From Leguminivora glycinivorella (Eukaryota > Arthropoda > Insecta > Lepidoptera > Tortricidae): a stretch of 64,000 nucleotides of DNA. Below, one piece after another: positions 18,148 through 30,758 of this stretch. The position numbers were made by a program, and so were the translations under genes. A model generated the notes under the pieces. The model saw only the letters and a list, made by a program, of their open reading frames with translations. It had not been told where the DNA came from and did not search any database. The DNA is taken from NCBI RefSeq assembly GCF_023078275.1, contig NC_062971.1, forward strand, positions 5,642,001 through 5,706,000, written 5' to 3'. Position 1 is the stretch's first letter. Every line of letters begins with the position of its first letter.

Positions 18148-20133
18148 CTATGGCTTGACATCCATAAGTATAACTACCTCGTAAGGGCTACACTCTGACA
18201 TACCCAAAGTGTTACAGAGCCACCCATAAAAACCTTTCTCAAAATCACACACATCCTTCCACCAATTCCCTCCACTGAATGTCAGTTGCACAATACCTGC
18301 ATACAAGCCAAGGCCTACAGTAAAAATCACTATCAAAAATGGATAAGACAGTATCACTATTGGTGCCAACATTGCTTTCTTCACCCAATTCAGATCCTCA
18401 GTAACATGCGTAAAGATGTTGTACCAAGTTATTGTGCCCATGTAAAAAGAGTACAATGCAGACACACAAGCCACAAATGGTATACATAGGAGACTGAACA
18501 GAAAAATATGCGGACCATTGTACACTGAGCATTTCGATATGTCCATCTTGTTATACTCCTCTGCAACAATGGCTGCTTCAATGATTTCAAGTTCTTCTCG
18601 AGAAATATTCAGTTTCACATCAACATTTTGACCCTTCTTCTTTCCTCTTTTTATCGTCCCTGTCATGGTCAAATAGGATTCTCTGGAATAGTCTGTCAGA
18701 GAGCAGTCTGGTGTAGAACCTTCTGACTCAATCCGTAAAGCTGTGATCTCTGTATCAGTATTCTCAGTTTCAATTATTTCTTGCACAATGTTGACTCGCT
18801 TTTTTCGTTTGGCACTATTTTTGAGACTGTCAGTGAGTGGACCCATTTCAAAGCTATTTTCAGATTGGGTTTGAGACATGCTGTTGGGAGTAGCAGAGGA
18901 ACTCTCATTATGTTCATTCAGAAACTTGCAGCTTTTCTGTATTTCATCATTAACCTCTCCGAGATCATCATGGCTTGAACATGCATCTGAAGAGTTCTCA
19001 TAAATTGGAGACAAATCAATGATTTCTCGGCTGTTCATCATGGAAAGGGCTTGATAACCATTTTTTTGGGAAGTTTGTGACTTCTGTGGTTCAGTCTCTA
19101 TGTTAGAGTCATTGATATCTTCATCATTGACATCAGTTATGATGGGTAGGTTGATTTTCATGTTGGACTTGAGACCCTCCATGGTAGAGTGTATGATTCC
19201 ATTGACAACATGTTCCGTGACTGGTGACAGGCCGTTCTTGTATTTGGTTGGCAAATCAGTCTCAGCTCCCTGTTTAAAAACAAAAAAAAACATATTACTG
19301 TAAAACTGTAATATTAAATTCAAATTAAGTAGGACTAAAATAAGTAATGAAGAGAACTGGATATAAAGATATATTAACTTTGTAGTACGTATAGGTCCCT
19401 AATCAATAGGCTTGTGTCGTTCACGAACTATGAACTGTTAGGAATAAAATCCCATCAATGACCGAAATGAACTGAATCTTTCCGTGCTCTGAGAATCGGT
19501 CTTTGCTCATTTAGTTCAGTATAGGATCGGCGAGCGCGAGCGATTTGGATCGAGAACGAATGTGTAACTGCGCCGACCGAGAGCGAGAGCTACTTAGCAG
19601 AGCCACAAAAAAGTTAAGTTTTCATATTAAACTTCGGCTACTTACAACCTTTCGGCCCGGAATGTTACTATCTGTGGACTATTCGTATCATTTTGACACT
19701 ATTCGGTCCCATTCGTTCTGATCTTTCCGACCGCAGTGGTCGCTGGTCTGGCTGAACTAAATGAGCAAAAGACCTAAAAGAGCGAACTAGTTCGTGGGAG
19801 CGATTGAACGAGCCGAGTCCGATCAACGAACGAAACGGCACAAGCCTACTAATCAAAAACTAAAATATTAAATTTACGATGAGCGACGATGATGTTGTAA
19901 CGCTATATTTTAATTACCAGAAATAGCTCCTTATGCGATTCGAATTAGGTAGTGGCTCGCGTATGTGAATAATGCACTTTGCCTCATCACAAATAAGTAA
20001 TCCTGTGTGTAAGTTATGAGAAATTACGAACCTGTACAGTAATTATGTGGTCTACATGGCCGGTTATCGAATTTTGTTTTTTGCCATTGCGTTTTTTGGG
20101 CAATATCAACATAGGTTGCTCCACTTTAGCCAT
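18148..20133 (-). CDS. TMEM169: Transmembrane protein 169 (TMEM169) homologue
   Basis: Two exons, 20032-20133 and 18148-19269, give 407 residues. Exon 1 starts MAKVEQPMLILPKKRNGKKQ and ends in a GTTCGT donor. Exon 2 starts at a tttaaacAG acceptor. Residues about 40-230 are low-complexity, acidic and Ser-rich. Then comes the family signature TMTGTIKRGKKKGQNVDVKL NISREELE, followed by two hydrophobic segments (FLFSLLCIPFVACVSALYSF and PIVILSYPFLIVIFTVGLGL) and a conserved C-terminal tail with GGNWWKDVCDFEKGFYGWLC. The molecular function of TMEM169 is not established. Shares a 466-bp divergent intergenic region with the dehydrogenase gene; the intron contains a hAT MITE. Confidence 0.88.
19407..19848. 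mobile_element. Non-autonomous hAT element (MITE)
   Basis: Terminal inverted repeats: taggcttgtgtcgttc at the left, gaaacggcacaagccta at the right. Flanked by the 8-bp duplication CTAATCAA (19399-19406, 19849-19856), diagnostic for hAT. 442 bp, no transposase. Located in the TMEM169 intron. Confidence 0.85.
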
Positions 20134-20599
20134 TTTCACTTTTAGTATACTTCACTATTGTCGTTGTTAGTCAAAATGTAGTGTTTATTTAATAAAAACT
20201 AGAAAATAATTACACAAACAAACACCATAGTAAAAATGGTGAAAAGAATTTATTGAACTTGGCTTGTGCTGTTTGAGCTACCTAGAGGTCGATATTGTTT
20301 TTTTCTACTATAAAACCAATTATTATTTCATAATAATTATCCTGTAACTCACTTGTATCTTGTATTAATGATTTTAATTAGGTAATGGGTACTCTGCAAT
20401 GTAAGTTCTAATTAATACTGACCGTGACCAACTAAGGTCGTTGTTTTCAATGTCTTAAACAGTCATATTTAATTTGTTTTGACATTTGCAGAAAAAGTAA
20501 ACTTGTCAAAGAAAAGGAAACCAAATCAAAGTAGAATTTGTAATACATTTATTAGAACTTAAATCATAAACTTTTGAGAGAAAGTAATATTTAAACAAA
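20134..20599. promoter_or_regulatory. Divergent intergenic region TMEM169 / dehydrogenase
   Basis: 466 bp between the two start codons. AT-rich, with no recognisable TATA or Inr pair that I would defend; the compact head-to-head arrangement suggests shared control elements. Confidence 0.45.
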
Positions 20600-23500
20600 A
20601 TGCTTAAGGTATACAAACAATTTCATTTTTTTCTAATTAAAATAAAACTTCGCAGATAATTCATGAAACTTAACCTCACTTTCTAATGTTCCAGGGTATG
20701 GTTAGTTTAGTTACCGGCGGTGCATCGGGTCTGGGTAAAGCCACAGTCGAGAGGTTTATAAACCATGGAGGGAAAGTCGTCATCCTTGATGTTCAGGCCA
20801 CAAGAGCAGAGCAGGTGGCTAAACAATTTGGTAATGATGTTATAGCTTCCCCAGGTTGTGTAAGTACAAGTTTAGTATTTATAAATTTGTATTTAAATAT
20901 AAAAAAAATATTGTGTGTATTATGATATTTATTGTTAAACTATTTATGCATATTTTTAACAATGTAATAAAATCAATGATAGTAAAAAAAATATATTATG
21001 TTTGTCAATGTAATGTAATGTATGCTACTGGCCTCCAACCATTACTAATAAAACAGCACTTCTTCAGATCACATCCGAGGATGACGTAAAAAAAGCACTG
21101 CAGTTATGTAAAGACAAGTTTGGGCGGTTGGATACTCTAGTCAACTGTGCCGGCCATGTTGCCACGCACCAGATATACAACTTCAATAAAGACAAAGCTT
21201 GCGACCTAGAAGGATTCCAGAAATGTGTTAATGTAAGTTAATTATTGAAGTATATTTTATCACCTATGTGATTCAAGATCAGGGCTCAGAACTGGTAATG
21301 AACCTGCTACCAATAAAATAATAAAAACAAAAAAAGCCATTTATTTCTGGTAACTTATCTAATCTAATATTTAAAAAGTTGATAATCCTATATTACACCA
21401 GAACACTCATTGGAAATGATATAGGCCTCCGGGCGAATCTGTTACTATGGTTCTAAATATGGTAATCATATAATACCTCTCAGTGTAAGACTCAGGCATA
21501 AGTCATAATATGTGACAATCCATAAGAAAAGGGCCCTTATGGCGGTTTCTAGTTACGGAGATATCGACGTTTTTGTAAAATCGTTCGAAATTATCGATTT
21601 TTGAATTTATGCAAAATAGTAAAATATACGAATAGACGTGCAATTGTAGCTTGGTTTCAGTAGTGTACGTTAAGTATTTCTATATTAAAATTCAGCTCAA
21701 AGTTTAGTAGAAAAGGGCCCTTATGCCAGAGCGCGTTCGAAAATATGAAAACTGTTGTTAAAAAATGTTGTAATTACTTACAACTTTTGTTTATAAGTTA
21801 GTTTATGTTATAGGTATGATTCAATGAAGTACTTTGATACCTAATTTAAAATTACCCGATTTAGGTACCTAGTCGTCACTTTAAAATAAAAATCTTACTC
21901 GTGAGTAGCTACTAAGTGCAATCTGACTTCAAACCTCACTCGGCGGCGTGTCAAAGCGAAGATGTTCTTCCTTTGACTAATGCCGCCGTTACCACTGTCT
22001 CTCTCTTACTCGCGACACTTCGCACGCCGCGCTCTTCACGTGGCAATGTTGCAGCAGTTGACGGTACGTAGTTTATGAATGGTCCCTTATTGGTGACATT
22101 ATCGGTGGTAAGATGTGTTTTCTTCCGATATACTAAGTGTCTTAAATAATTAAAAAACAAATATTAAGAATTACAAATCGATCTGGTAGGTACTGTGTGA
22201 ATTAATAATTATAATAAACGTTTTATGAGAATTACTGATTAATGATCAAGATTTTAAGTTTACTTCATATAACATTTTTTCTTTGGTATTCTGTTATAAT
22301 ACAAGATAAGTAACTAAAATAATAAAATACATTAGCAATGAGTAATTTTTATCTGTGATGGTCATAAGGGCCCTTTTCCCAAATGTATGGGAGTCAATAA
22401 TTTGTGATTTTTATGTAACTTTAAAAATTTATAAATAAAAAAATAAGATATGCAGAATAATTCTGACACTTTAGTTATAAATGTGTAGACTGATTAAATA
22501 TAATTTAGAAGTCTCTATACGAAAATTATTATTATTATAGGAGCAGATGTTAAATATTCTAATTGTGATATTCTGATTAAAATATACATATTTAATGAAC
22601 CATGGGATTTTATTTCTATCCTTAAATGTAAGTTGAAACATATATAACTATGTACTATAGTTCAGATAGCAACATATTAGAAGAAAAGCCAAAAAAATAT
22701 GTTTTCCTAATTTTTTTCTTATAAGCGACTTGCCCTAATCAAAGCTCGATTTTTCATGATCTGGAAGTCGATGAAACACAATCACAACTGATTCTCAAAG
22801 AAATGTACCTTGAGATACACAATCAATCGTCATCTATGTAACTTCCAATGGATATATGAGTGAGAAAAAGGCAACAGCAAACCAAAAGAATATTCTTTTT
22901 AGTTTTTGATACAGTGTATAAACATGGTATGCAATTTGGAAATGTTTTCATGCCCTGATCTATAATCATTTTTGACCATTGAAATACTGTATGTTATTTT
23001 AACTTCTGTAATAAAAAAAGTATAATTTGAAAAAAAAAAAGTATAAAGTATAAAATTTCAGGTAAATACAGTAGGCACATTCAATGTGACCCGCTTGGCT
23101 GTGGGTCTGATGGGTCAGAACAAGCCCAATGAGCAGGGACAGAGAGGAGTGGTCGTCAACACTGCTTCCACAATAGCATATGAAGGTGATATAGGTAAGC
23201 TTTTACAAGGTATTTTGTTTTCTTGAGACTTGTTGGTCTATCTATTTAGCCCCTTTTTTCTGAATTAGAGTACATATATCTCTGATTCAGTGTGTCGCTT
23301 GGCAAAGGCCTCCTCTAGCTCTTTCCATTGGGGTCTATCTTAGGCCACTCTTCTCCACTTTGGACCCACTGTGAGACTGAGTTTGTCCTCCCATCTCGTT
23401 TGAGGTTTCTTCTGGCCCCTAGTAAAACCTCTAATAATACCAATTTGTTATGATTTTAGACTTAGACTTGTTGGTACTTGTTTTTAAAAATTTACTTTTA

Positions 23501-25688
23501 GTTTTGTTCTTGTAACTTCATGGCATGATGAACTAAAGCAATAATTGGCAAAGGACAGCCTGTGAGCTGGACAATATTTTACAAGGAATATGAGGAATTT
23601 TAATACTGCATCACACACTATTTTGTAGGCTGGATGCCTCTCACTGGTCCTTCAAAAATGCGATATAGCCAGCACTAAGTAAAAATGCATTTTTGGTGAA
23701 TATCCTCCTCAATTTTTTTTTGTAGCCTGGTTCTGTGTCCCATTGCTGTGCAAAGGCCTCCCCCCGTGATTTCCACAGCTCCCGTTGGTGTGCAATTTCT
23801 GGCTCATTCATCATGAAGGTGTCGAGGCCGTTCCGCCATCCTACAAAATTTTGACCCCAATCAGGGGCGGCTCACTCCGCGATTCTATCGCCGCGCTACA
23901 AGTACATGCCGGCGGTTGCGAGTTCGTGACCAAATCAGGGGTGGCGCGCGTTCTCACGGAACGCACGTTCGCACTTTCTATTGTTATTTGACGTCGCGAG
24001 TTTTTTTTAAAGTTCATATGCGATGACCGCGTGTGGAATGGCTAACAGTGCTAAGTTAAATAGACATCATGAATAAAGGATGGAATATTCTTACACAGAT
24101 CTACTATTGATTAAGTCCCACGGAAAAGTTCAATAAGGCTTGTGATGTTGGAACTTAAACCAAAATACTGTATAAGTATATACCTAGAAAGTACCCAAGA
24201 CTTAAATATAATATGTATAATACTTAGTATAAAATTTTATCTGAGTAATTAATTTGTTTTAATCCATAGGCAACCCTATCATCCGACGCTGCGCACGTGC
24301 GGCTAGTTTCTTTGTAAAAAAATTGTAGGCATTTAAAAAGGCGGCATGTCGTGAACATCAAAGCAGTGGGCCTTCTGTACTTGTACTATTATATATTCTG
24401 TGCCCCAATGAAAATAATTTGCTGACCACTGAAATCAATTGTAGGTCGTCATAACTTTGCTTTAGTGTTGCTGTCTAATAGTTTGCTACCTGAGACCAAG
24501 AATAATATAAATAGTAGTCCTAAAATAATGTTTATTTAAATTATTTCAAAGGACAAGCTGGCATTGCTGCATCCACAGCCGGCATTGTCGGTATGACATT
24601 GCCTATTGCCCGGGATCTGGCGCCTAGAGGGATCAGAGTGGTCACAATTGCTGCTGGTGAGTGAAACTTGAGTTTATTGTACTATTGGTCTATAGGTACC
24701 TTTGCATGCCAGTTATATCCTAAACAAATTATTCAGTATCTATACATCAAAATCTTCGATCGGCCGTGGAAATGGCGTGCGCTGCCTCGAATGGCGAGTG
24801 TCTACAGTAGCGGTTTGCCACCCCTGTGTAGACCCGCCTAATGGCGTTACTTAGGGCCCATTTACACAGTGCGACAACTCGCACACGAGTTTTATTACAT
24901 TGCGCATACAGCCATCAAGCTGTGCAAACTTTTATGTAACCTCAACAGCCCGCAATGTAACTAAAATCGCATGCGAGTTCGCATGCCGTCTAAATCAGGC
25001 CTTATTCAAAATGAGTTATTGCCAGGCACACGTCAGTTCTCTAGATTCTGAATAATCTCCCATTATTAGCCAGTGGAATGCCCTGCCTGAGTCTGTGTTC
25101 CCACATGAGTACAATCCAGGTCTCTTTATAGCAAGAGTAAATAGGTATCTCATAGGTAAGCGCGATCCACCGTAGGCCGCATCATCACTTACCATCAGGT
25201 ATGATCGTGGTCAAACGTCTACCCATTCATACTAAAAAAAAAAAAAAAAACAGTACGTAGCCAAATGCACTAACGCTTACGATAATATCGTAAGCCGTTT
25301 TGGCGCGACAGAGACTGCTTTTCGTTCAGCGTTTACGTCATCGATTGTCGTGAAGATCAACCGTTTTACACGATGGTCAATAATTTGTTACTAAATACCT
25401 ACTATTATTTTCTTTCGAATATGAACCCTCCATACTGAATTACTGATTAAAGTAAGTATGATGAAAATTGAAACCTGCTTTTTTTTGTCAACAGGTATTT
25501 TCGACACTCCCCTAGTCTCATACTTACCCGAGAAAATGGTAGAATTCCTCAAACGAATGACTCCCTTCCCCTCAAGACTAGGCAAGCCGGAGGAATTTGC
25601 TCACCTCGTATCAAGTATCGTGGAAAACCCGATGCTTAACGGAGAGGTCATAAGATTAGACGGCGCCCAAAGGTGGTTCCCGCTGTAA
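20600..25688 (+). CDS. HSD17B10: HSD17B10/scully-type short-chain dehydrogenase, catalytic Tyr and Lys replaced
   Basis: Exons 20600-20608, 20695-20859, 21068-21232, 23062-23194, 24552-24656 and 25495-25688 join in phase to 256 residues (human enzyme 261). Known homologues are mitochondrial NAD-dependent 3-hydroxyacyl-CoA/17beta-hydroxysteroid dehydrogenases and a structural part of mitochondrial RNase P. Seen here: TGGASGLG dinucleotide loop, acidic residue for NAD (VVILDVQ), NCAG motif, active-site Ser149 (NTASTIAYEG), and the family C-terminus PFPSRLGKPEEFAHLV...NGEVIRLDGAQRWFPL. The catalytic YxxxK reads IAAST: Ile162 and Thr166, at the exact spacing expected from Ser149. Fold and cofactor binding are predicted to survive but dehydrogenase chemistry is not. 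It may be a paralogue alongside an active copy elsewhere. AATAAA at 25719-25724. Confidence 0.9.
21233..23061. other. Intron 3 of the dehydrogenase gene
   Basis: 1.8 kb of AT-rich intron with repeat debris. The block 'aaaagggcccttat' recurs at 21532 and 21712 and inverted at 22367, framing 21.53-22.38 kb as a probable non-autonomous element. A GC-richer stretch at 21935-22075 has no credible gene. Confidence 0.5.
23195..24551. other. Intron 4 of the dehydrogenase gene
   Basis: Contains degenerate copies of a repeat marked by 'gcaaaggcctcc' (23300-23420 and 23730-23850), seen again at 33995-34025. No alternative exon encoding a YxxxK segment was found by eye. Confidence 0.5.
24854..25010. mobile_element. 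MITE with 'ggcccatttacac' ends, copy 1
   Basis: Contains 'gcacacgagttttattaca', 'acagcccgcaatgtaac' and 'gcatgcgagttcgcatgc'. The copy at 30612-30758 is in opposite orientation. Lies in the last intron of the dehydrogenase gene. Confidence 0.6.
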
Positions 25689-25724
25689 TATTAAGCCAGT
25701 TATTGTTAAGTTTGTAGAAATAAA

Positions 25725-27337
25725 TGTAGATATTATCTTTGTGTTTTACGTTTTAGGTTATACATAACCTAACAGTATTTGGATCTCCTGATCGTCCCAT
25801 TGGTCCCATCCTATGTTGGTCCTGTGCCTCCTCTAATCCTGTCTCTCTACTTATACACTTCATCCATTTGACTTACCTACAGGTATGTCTAAAGTAAAAT
25901 TGTAGTTTATTATTATTGATTATTTTCGATTTGATCAATAGCAAATTCCATAAGTAATTACCATATGTATTTCCACGGACTCCAATCAAAACTTTTAACT
26001 GGTTACGTTGGCTCGATAGAAATAAATCACCGTTGTAAGTATTTAAGTACACATATAATTTTGGTAATAAAATAGCTAGTGATAGGCATTAGCCATATTA
26101 TTTGACTAGCAAAGTTTCAAACGTACCTACTATACTGTCATTAGATGATTGACACAAAATGGAAAATCTATCGCGTTGGCCCTATGCATAGCAAGTTGCG
26201 CGCCATAATATAACGCCATGCAGAGTCAGTCCAAGATAAGTTTGCAACGATGTTGACAGCCTCGCCGGTGCATTAAAAGTCAAATTGAAAATTAAATCGT
26301 ATCTATTACTTAACCTTGCAGAGGCAGGGCTATCAAAAACGTTGCAAACTTAGCTTGACTTGACCCGACTTTATACGTGAAAGTCGTGAAACAACTGAAC
26401 TTTGTAATACACAATGGGTAAAGCCTTATAATGTCGACTTAAACCTTTAATTTATGAACATAGTAAGCAATCCTCACAAATTATCGTTATCTGGTTCGCA
26501 TATGGTAACCAATCATACGAGTAGTCCCATTTAACTTTTGCTAAGTAGGCAGTTTAATCTTAAACGATCTCAATTAAAAGATGCATTAAGAAAACATGCA
26601 CGGCTATGGATTGACCAATGAGCTTAAGAGGGCTTTCGTGTTAAAAATAGTGAAATCGCAACCGAGCGCTCGATCATACCGTGTGTGGTATCAAATTAAA
26701 GGGCTTTTCGAGCAGTTTATAAATATATATCACATTATAGGACTTTTTCTACTTGGTCTAACAAAATATGAGAAAATGTCCAAAAGTGGTAATAATTGTA
26801 CCGGTGAAGGCTCGTTTTCAAAAAATTGGCAAAAATCAATAATAGCAATTTATAATCACTAAGGCATAACAGCAATTTAAGTAAACGTTGCAGATTAATT
26901 TAGTACAAAACTTACTTCGATGTGATGTAGATTTTCAAAGAAATTGTCACTTAATTTTAGGTAATTTCTGATAAAAATTGAATTCGCCTTAGGCTAGTTT
27001 ACTCTTTTTCAAAAACTTAAAATAAAAATCTAGTCTGAAATGATTGTGGTACAGGATATACGAATATAAATTTACCCGTTTTAATATTCAAAATTGTCCA
27101 AATTTTACAAATAAGATCGACTGATTCAGCTCTATACGTGCGTTTTTCTAAACGTGCATTAGAGAAAAATTCATAATTAATTTAGTGAGTTAGTTTTCAA
27201 AAATCCAGTCTTATAAAAATCAAGACAATAAGATGCTCTAACTGGAACTTGAATTGAATAAATCTATTGGATAACGGAAAGTGTAGTATTTCACCGACTA
27301 AAACTATCAATTTTACATTCTTTTGACGTTTTTTTAG
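25725..27337. other. Gene-free AT-rich DNA
   Basis: Nothing I can call beyond the end of the dehydrogenase 3' region. An 88-codon ORF at 26596 lacks any recognisable domain or splice context. Confidence 0.5.
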
Positions 27338-27905
27338 GGTTCCGTAGTCAACTAGGAACCCTTATAGTTTCGCCATGTCTGTCCGTGTCCGTCCGTCCCG
27401 TCCGTCCGTCCGTCCGTCCGTCCGTCCGTCCGTCCGCGGATAATCTCAGTAACCGTAAGCACTAGAAAGCTGAAATTTGGTACCAATATGTATATCAATC
27501 ACGCCAACAAAGTGCAAAAATAAAAAATGGAAAAAAATGTTTTATTAGGGTACCCCCCCTACATGTAAAGTGGGGGCGGATATTTTTTTTCATTCCAACC
27601 CCAACGTGTGATATATTGTTGGATAGGTATTAAAAAATGAAGAAGGGTTTACTAAGACCGTTTTTTGATAATATTAATATTTTCGGAAATACTCGCTTCT
27701 AAACGAAAAAAAAGTGCGTCCCCCCCCTCTAACTTTTGAACCCTATGTTCAAAAAATATGAAAAAAATCACAATAGTAGATCTTTATAAAAACTTTCTAG
27801 GAAAATTATTTTGAACTTGATAGGTTCAGTAGTTTTTGAGAAAAATACGGAAAACTACGGAACCCTACACTGAGCGTGGCCCGACACGCTCTTGGCCGGT
27901 TTTTA
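27338..27905. repeat. Dispersed repeat 'agggttccgtagtcaac', copy 1, with (CCGT)n
   Basis: Starts 'tagggttccgtagtcaac', carries a (ccgt)n microsatellite at about 27389-27436, and ends 'gagcgtggcccgacacgc' 'tcttggccgg'. A shorter copy lacking the centre is at 53293-53549. A repeat of this form is very common in lepidopteran genomes. Confidence 0.75.
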
Positions 27906-28966
27906 AAGCAGCCTTAAGTTCAGTATGTAGGCAATACGGTGGCACCTGAATTCTTACCTAACTAAAAATATATTTATCGTAGTATAAGATATATAATTAA
28001 ATTCTAAGTAAAAACGTCCCTCGGAAACACCAAGAAAAAAAAATCTTGTTTAGATGGCGCCGCACCTTTGGGTAATGCTTGGTTCCTGCTTGGTTTGGTT
28101 GGCTATCTGACTCTAATATTATTGTTTAACATACATATCGTAACACACGTCAGTCAAGTCATGGGTCAAATTGTCAAAAATGAGATCCTTAACACTTAAG
28201 TACATAAACTCACGCCTGTACCTACTTCCAAAAGGGTAGGCAGCGCACTTGTTATTAACTCAAACTTCAATATATTATAGAACATACATTTTACATATTA
28301 AATGCAACTTTACTGTCTTGTACCCAGCGACTTACCTAACTCATGCAGTTGCAGTAGGAATGTTTATAAAATTACCTCGTTTGATACGTTATGTTGTGTC
28401 TAGGCAGCTACTAAATACATTAACACACACGCAGCACATACACAGCAAGTAAATGCACAGAAACTAAAATATAAATAACTGCCATAAATACCAACAAATA
28501 AACGTTCCCATTCGTTGATTTATCACGATTCTCTAAGAATTTTTTACTTATTCTCTCGCTAGCTACTGCAATTTGGAGTCAACTAACCGATTATCTTAAG
28601 CAACAATGTAAGTATCACACTGCATGACCTATAGTGCTATGTACATAAGACCTATTTCAAAAGTTCAAGCCATCGTAACTCAAGTAATCTCCTTCGATAA
28701 ATCTGCACTTAAAGCCTGTCTTTTATTAAGCTAGGTCGTCAATTAGGTAGTTATTTGCTGTAATTTGTAGTTCCCGGTCGTCGCACAGATGGGGACATGT
28801 GTTTTTCCTATTTTGTAATCGCAATAGAGATGGTAGTTTATCAGTACTTTGAGTCTATTTATAAATTAGCGCTTTTAGTACTTAGCCATGCATAAGGTAC
28901 TAACTTCAGTCTAATTAATTGTAATGTTCGACGTAGGGAACAAATCAAATTATTTTATTAAATACT
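27906..28966. other. Gene-free AT-rich DNA
   Basis: No coding region, RNA gene or clear repeat boundary seen. Confidence 0.45.
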
Positions 28967-29145
28967 AGCTTTTGCCCGCGGCTTCGCTCGCGTTAGAAAG
29001 AGACAAAGAGTAACCTATGGCACTCTCCATCCCTTCAACTATCTCCACTTAAAAAATCACGACAATCTGCGCTCCGTTTTGCCGTGAAGGAAGGACAAAC
29101 AAACAGACACACACTTTCCCATTTATAATATTAGTATAGATAGTA
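28967..29145. repeat. Dispersed repeat 'agcttttgcccgcggctt', copy 1
   Basis: Contains 'ctagcttttgcccgcggc', 'gctccgttttgccgtgaa' and 'cacactttcccatttata'. The same repeat, split by the LINE insertion, lies at 40813-40863 and 46006-46140, so this copy acts as the empty-site reference. Confidence 0.75.
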
Positions 29146-29159
29146 GGTATAGATTTACC

Positions 29160-29236
29160 GGTCGGGGTGGTGTAGTGGTTTAGCACGTCAGCCGCGATAA
29201 CTGGAGACCCGGGTTCGATTCCCGGCTCCGGCACCA
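29160..29236 (+). mobile_element. tRNA-like SINE head or tRNA pseudogene
   Basis: Fits a cloverleaf: acceptor strands gtcgggg and ctccggc, D-arm gtgt/gcac, and T-arm ccggg-ttcgatt-cccgg. The anticodon arm is weak (one mismatch, one wobble) and the loop lacks T33. Also followed by ACCA. B box ggttcgattcc is perfect. I read it as a tRNA-derived SINE head, not a working tRNA. Confidence 0.6.
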
Positions 29237-29627
29237 ATGGGCTTGATCGCTTTTTCTTTAGTGTATCAAGTGTAATGGTATCTATTTCAGTTTATATTTG
29301 TAATGTTTCCAATGCAAATGCTGGGACCACACAAACTTCAACAGTTTTCATGTGTGTTCGACCCAAATCGGATATTTTTGTCTGAAGTTGGTGGTGATGG
29401 TTGGTGAATTTTATTCTAGTTTCCAACTTTCAACCGGAACGGAACCGACCCTGCTGAATCCGAAACTCCCGTAGGGTAGGTAGGTACTACCAAAATATAT
29501 AGTTTAAGTAGGAATGGCCGAAACTTTAAATATGTATAATGATTTGTAATGCCGTAACCTGCAGAAGTTTGATGTAATCTTTGAGAATGTGAACAGAACC
29601 TACGATACTAATGGGCGCCGCGTCTAT

Positions 29628-29790
29628 GTATTTTTTTTTTTTTATGGGATAGGAGGCAAACGAGCAGACAGGTCGCCTGATGGTAAGCGATCACCGCCGC
29701 CCATGGACACCCGAAACACCAGAGGTGTTGGAGGTGCGTTGCCGGCCTTTAAGATGGGTGTACGCTCTTTTCTTGAAGATTTGAAGGTCG
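29628..29790 (+). mobile_element. SINE-like repeat 'ggcaaacgagcag'
   Basis: Poly-T then 'ataggaggcaaacgagca', 'cgcctgatggtaagcgatc' and 'gaggtgttggaggtgcg'. A reverse-oriented copy at 31586-32030 is split by a solo LTR. Confidence 0.7.
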
Positions 29791-30611
29791 TATCGGTCCG
29801 GAAATACCTATGTACCTAAACTGTTATGCATGTGGCAACTATTGAGTCACTTTTGTATGAGAACAGTAAGTGTTGCCATGATAAAGAAAATAGATAGTTT
29901 CATTACTTTTTTACTCTTTTTTACCCAGGCTATACTATCGGCACCATCGGCAATCAACCTAAATGTTTGCGTTAAAAATGGTGTGTTCGTTTCATAAATA
30001 AAGTACCTAGCTGAGGCAAATCGGATCGGTGACAATCGAATCGAATCGATGGAGTCGGATCAGTACAAGAAATCGGTTCCAACAAGTCAAAGTACTGTCA
30101 TTATTTCTATGTAGAAGCCCTGTAAAAAGTAAGACGCTCTTTATAATGTTTATGGGCATTGATTAAATACCGGGATCGAACTCGCTGGGAGAGCTGAACC
30201 TTACCGCAAAAGGCTCTTTTAAACTAGTTTACAGTTGTCCATGGTAAAAATGCATGATCTGCCTTCAAGGGCATACCTATAGTTGGTGTAGTTATGTACA
30301 TATGATTAAAAAAAAAACCTAAACAGTAAATTAATTTTACAAGCGGTGCTAAGGGCGTCTAATTTAAAATGTCTCTTAACACAATTAACTGTGAGTGTGC
30401 ACGGGAATACGTCCCTCTTTGTCGATTGCTATAAAGCCGCTTTGTCAATTTTTTCATATAAAAATACAAGTAACCGACAAATTGGGACGTTTTACTAAAC
30501 ACACTCACAACTGGAGGCTTAAGGGGTTAGTTATGTTACATATTTTTACTATAGAGGCAGCGTGCACGGTCTCGTGAGCAAGGTCTACGCGAGGATACAG
30601 GCGAGATTCAT

Positions 30612-30758
30612 TCACCTGATTTAGACGGGGTGCGAACTCGCATGTGATTTTAATTACATTGCGGGCTGTTGAGGTTACATACAATTTTGCACAGCCATCA
30701 ATACCGCAATGTAATAAAACTCGTTTGCGAGTTCTCTTACCGTCTAAATGGGCCGTTG
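30612..30758. mobile_element. MITE with 'ggcccatttacac' ends, copy 2
   Basis: Reverse-orientation relative of 24854-25010: 'gcgaactcgcatgtgat', 'acattgcgggctgttgag', 'taataaaactcg'. Confidence 0.6.

Noticed and set aside
26596..26862. 88-codon plus-strand ORF
   Set aside because: No domain, no splice or codon-usage support, no neighbouring exon.
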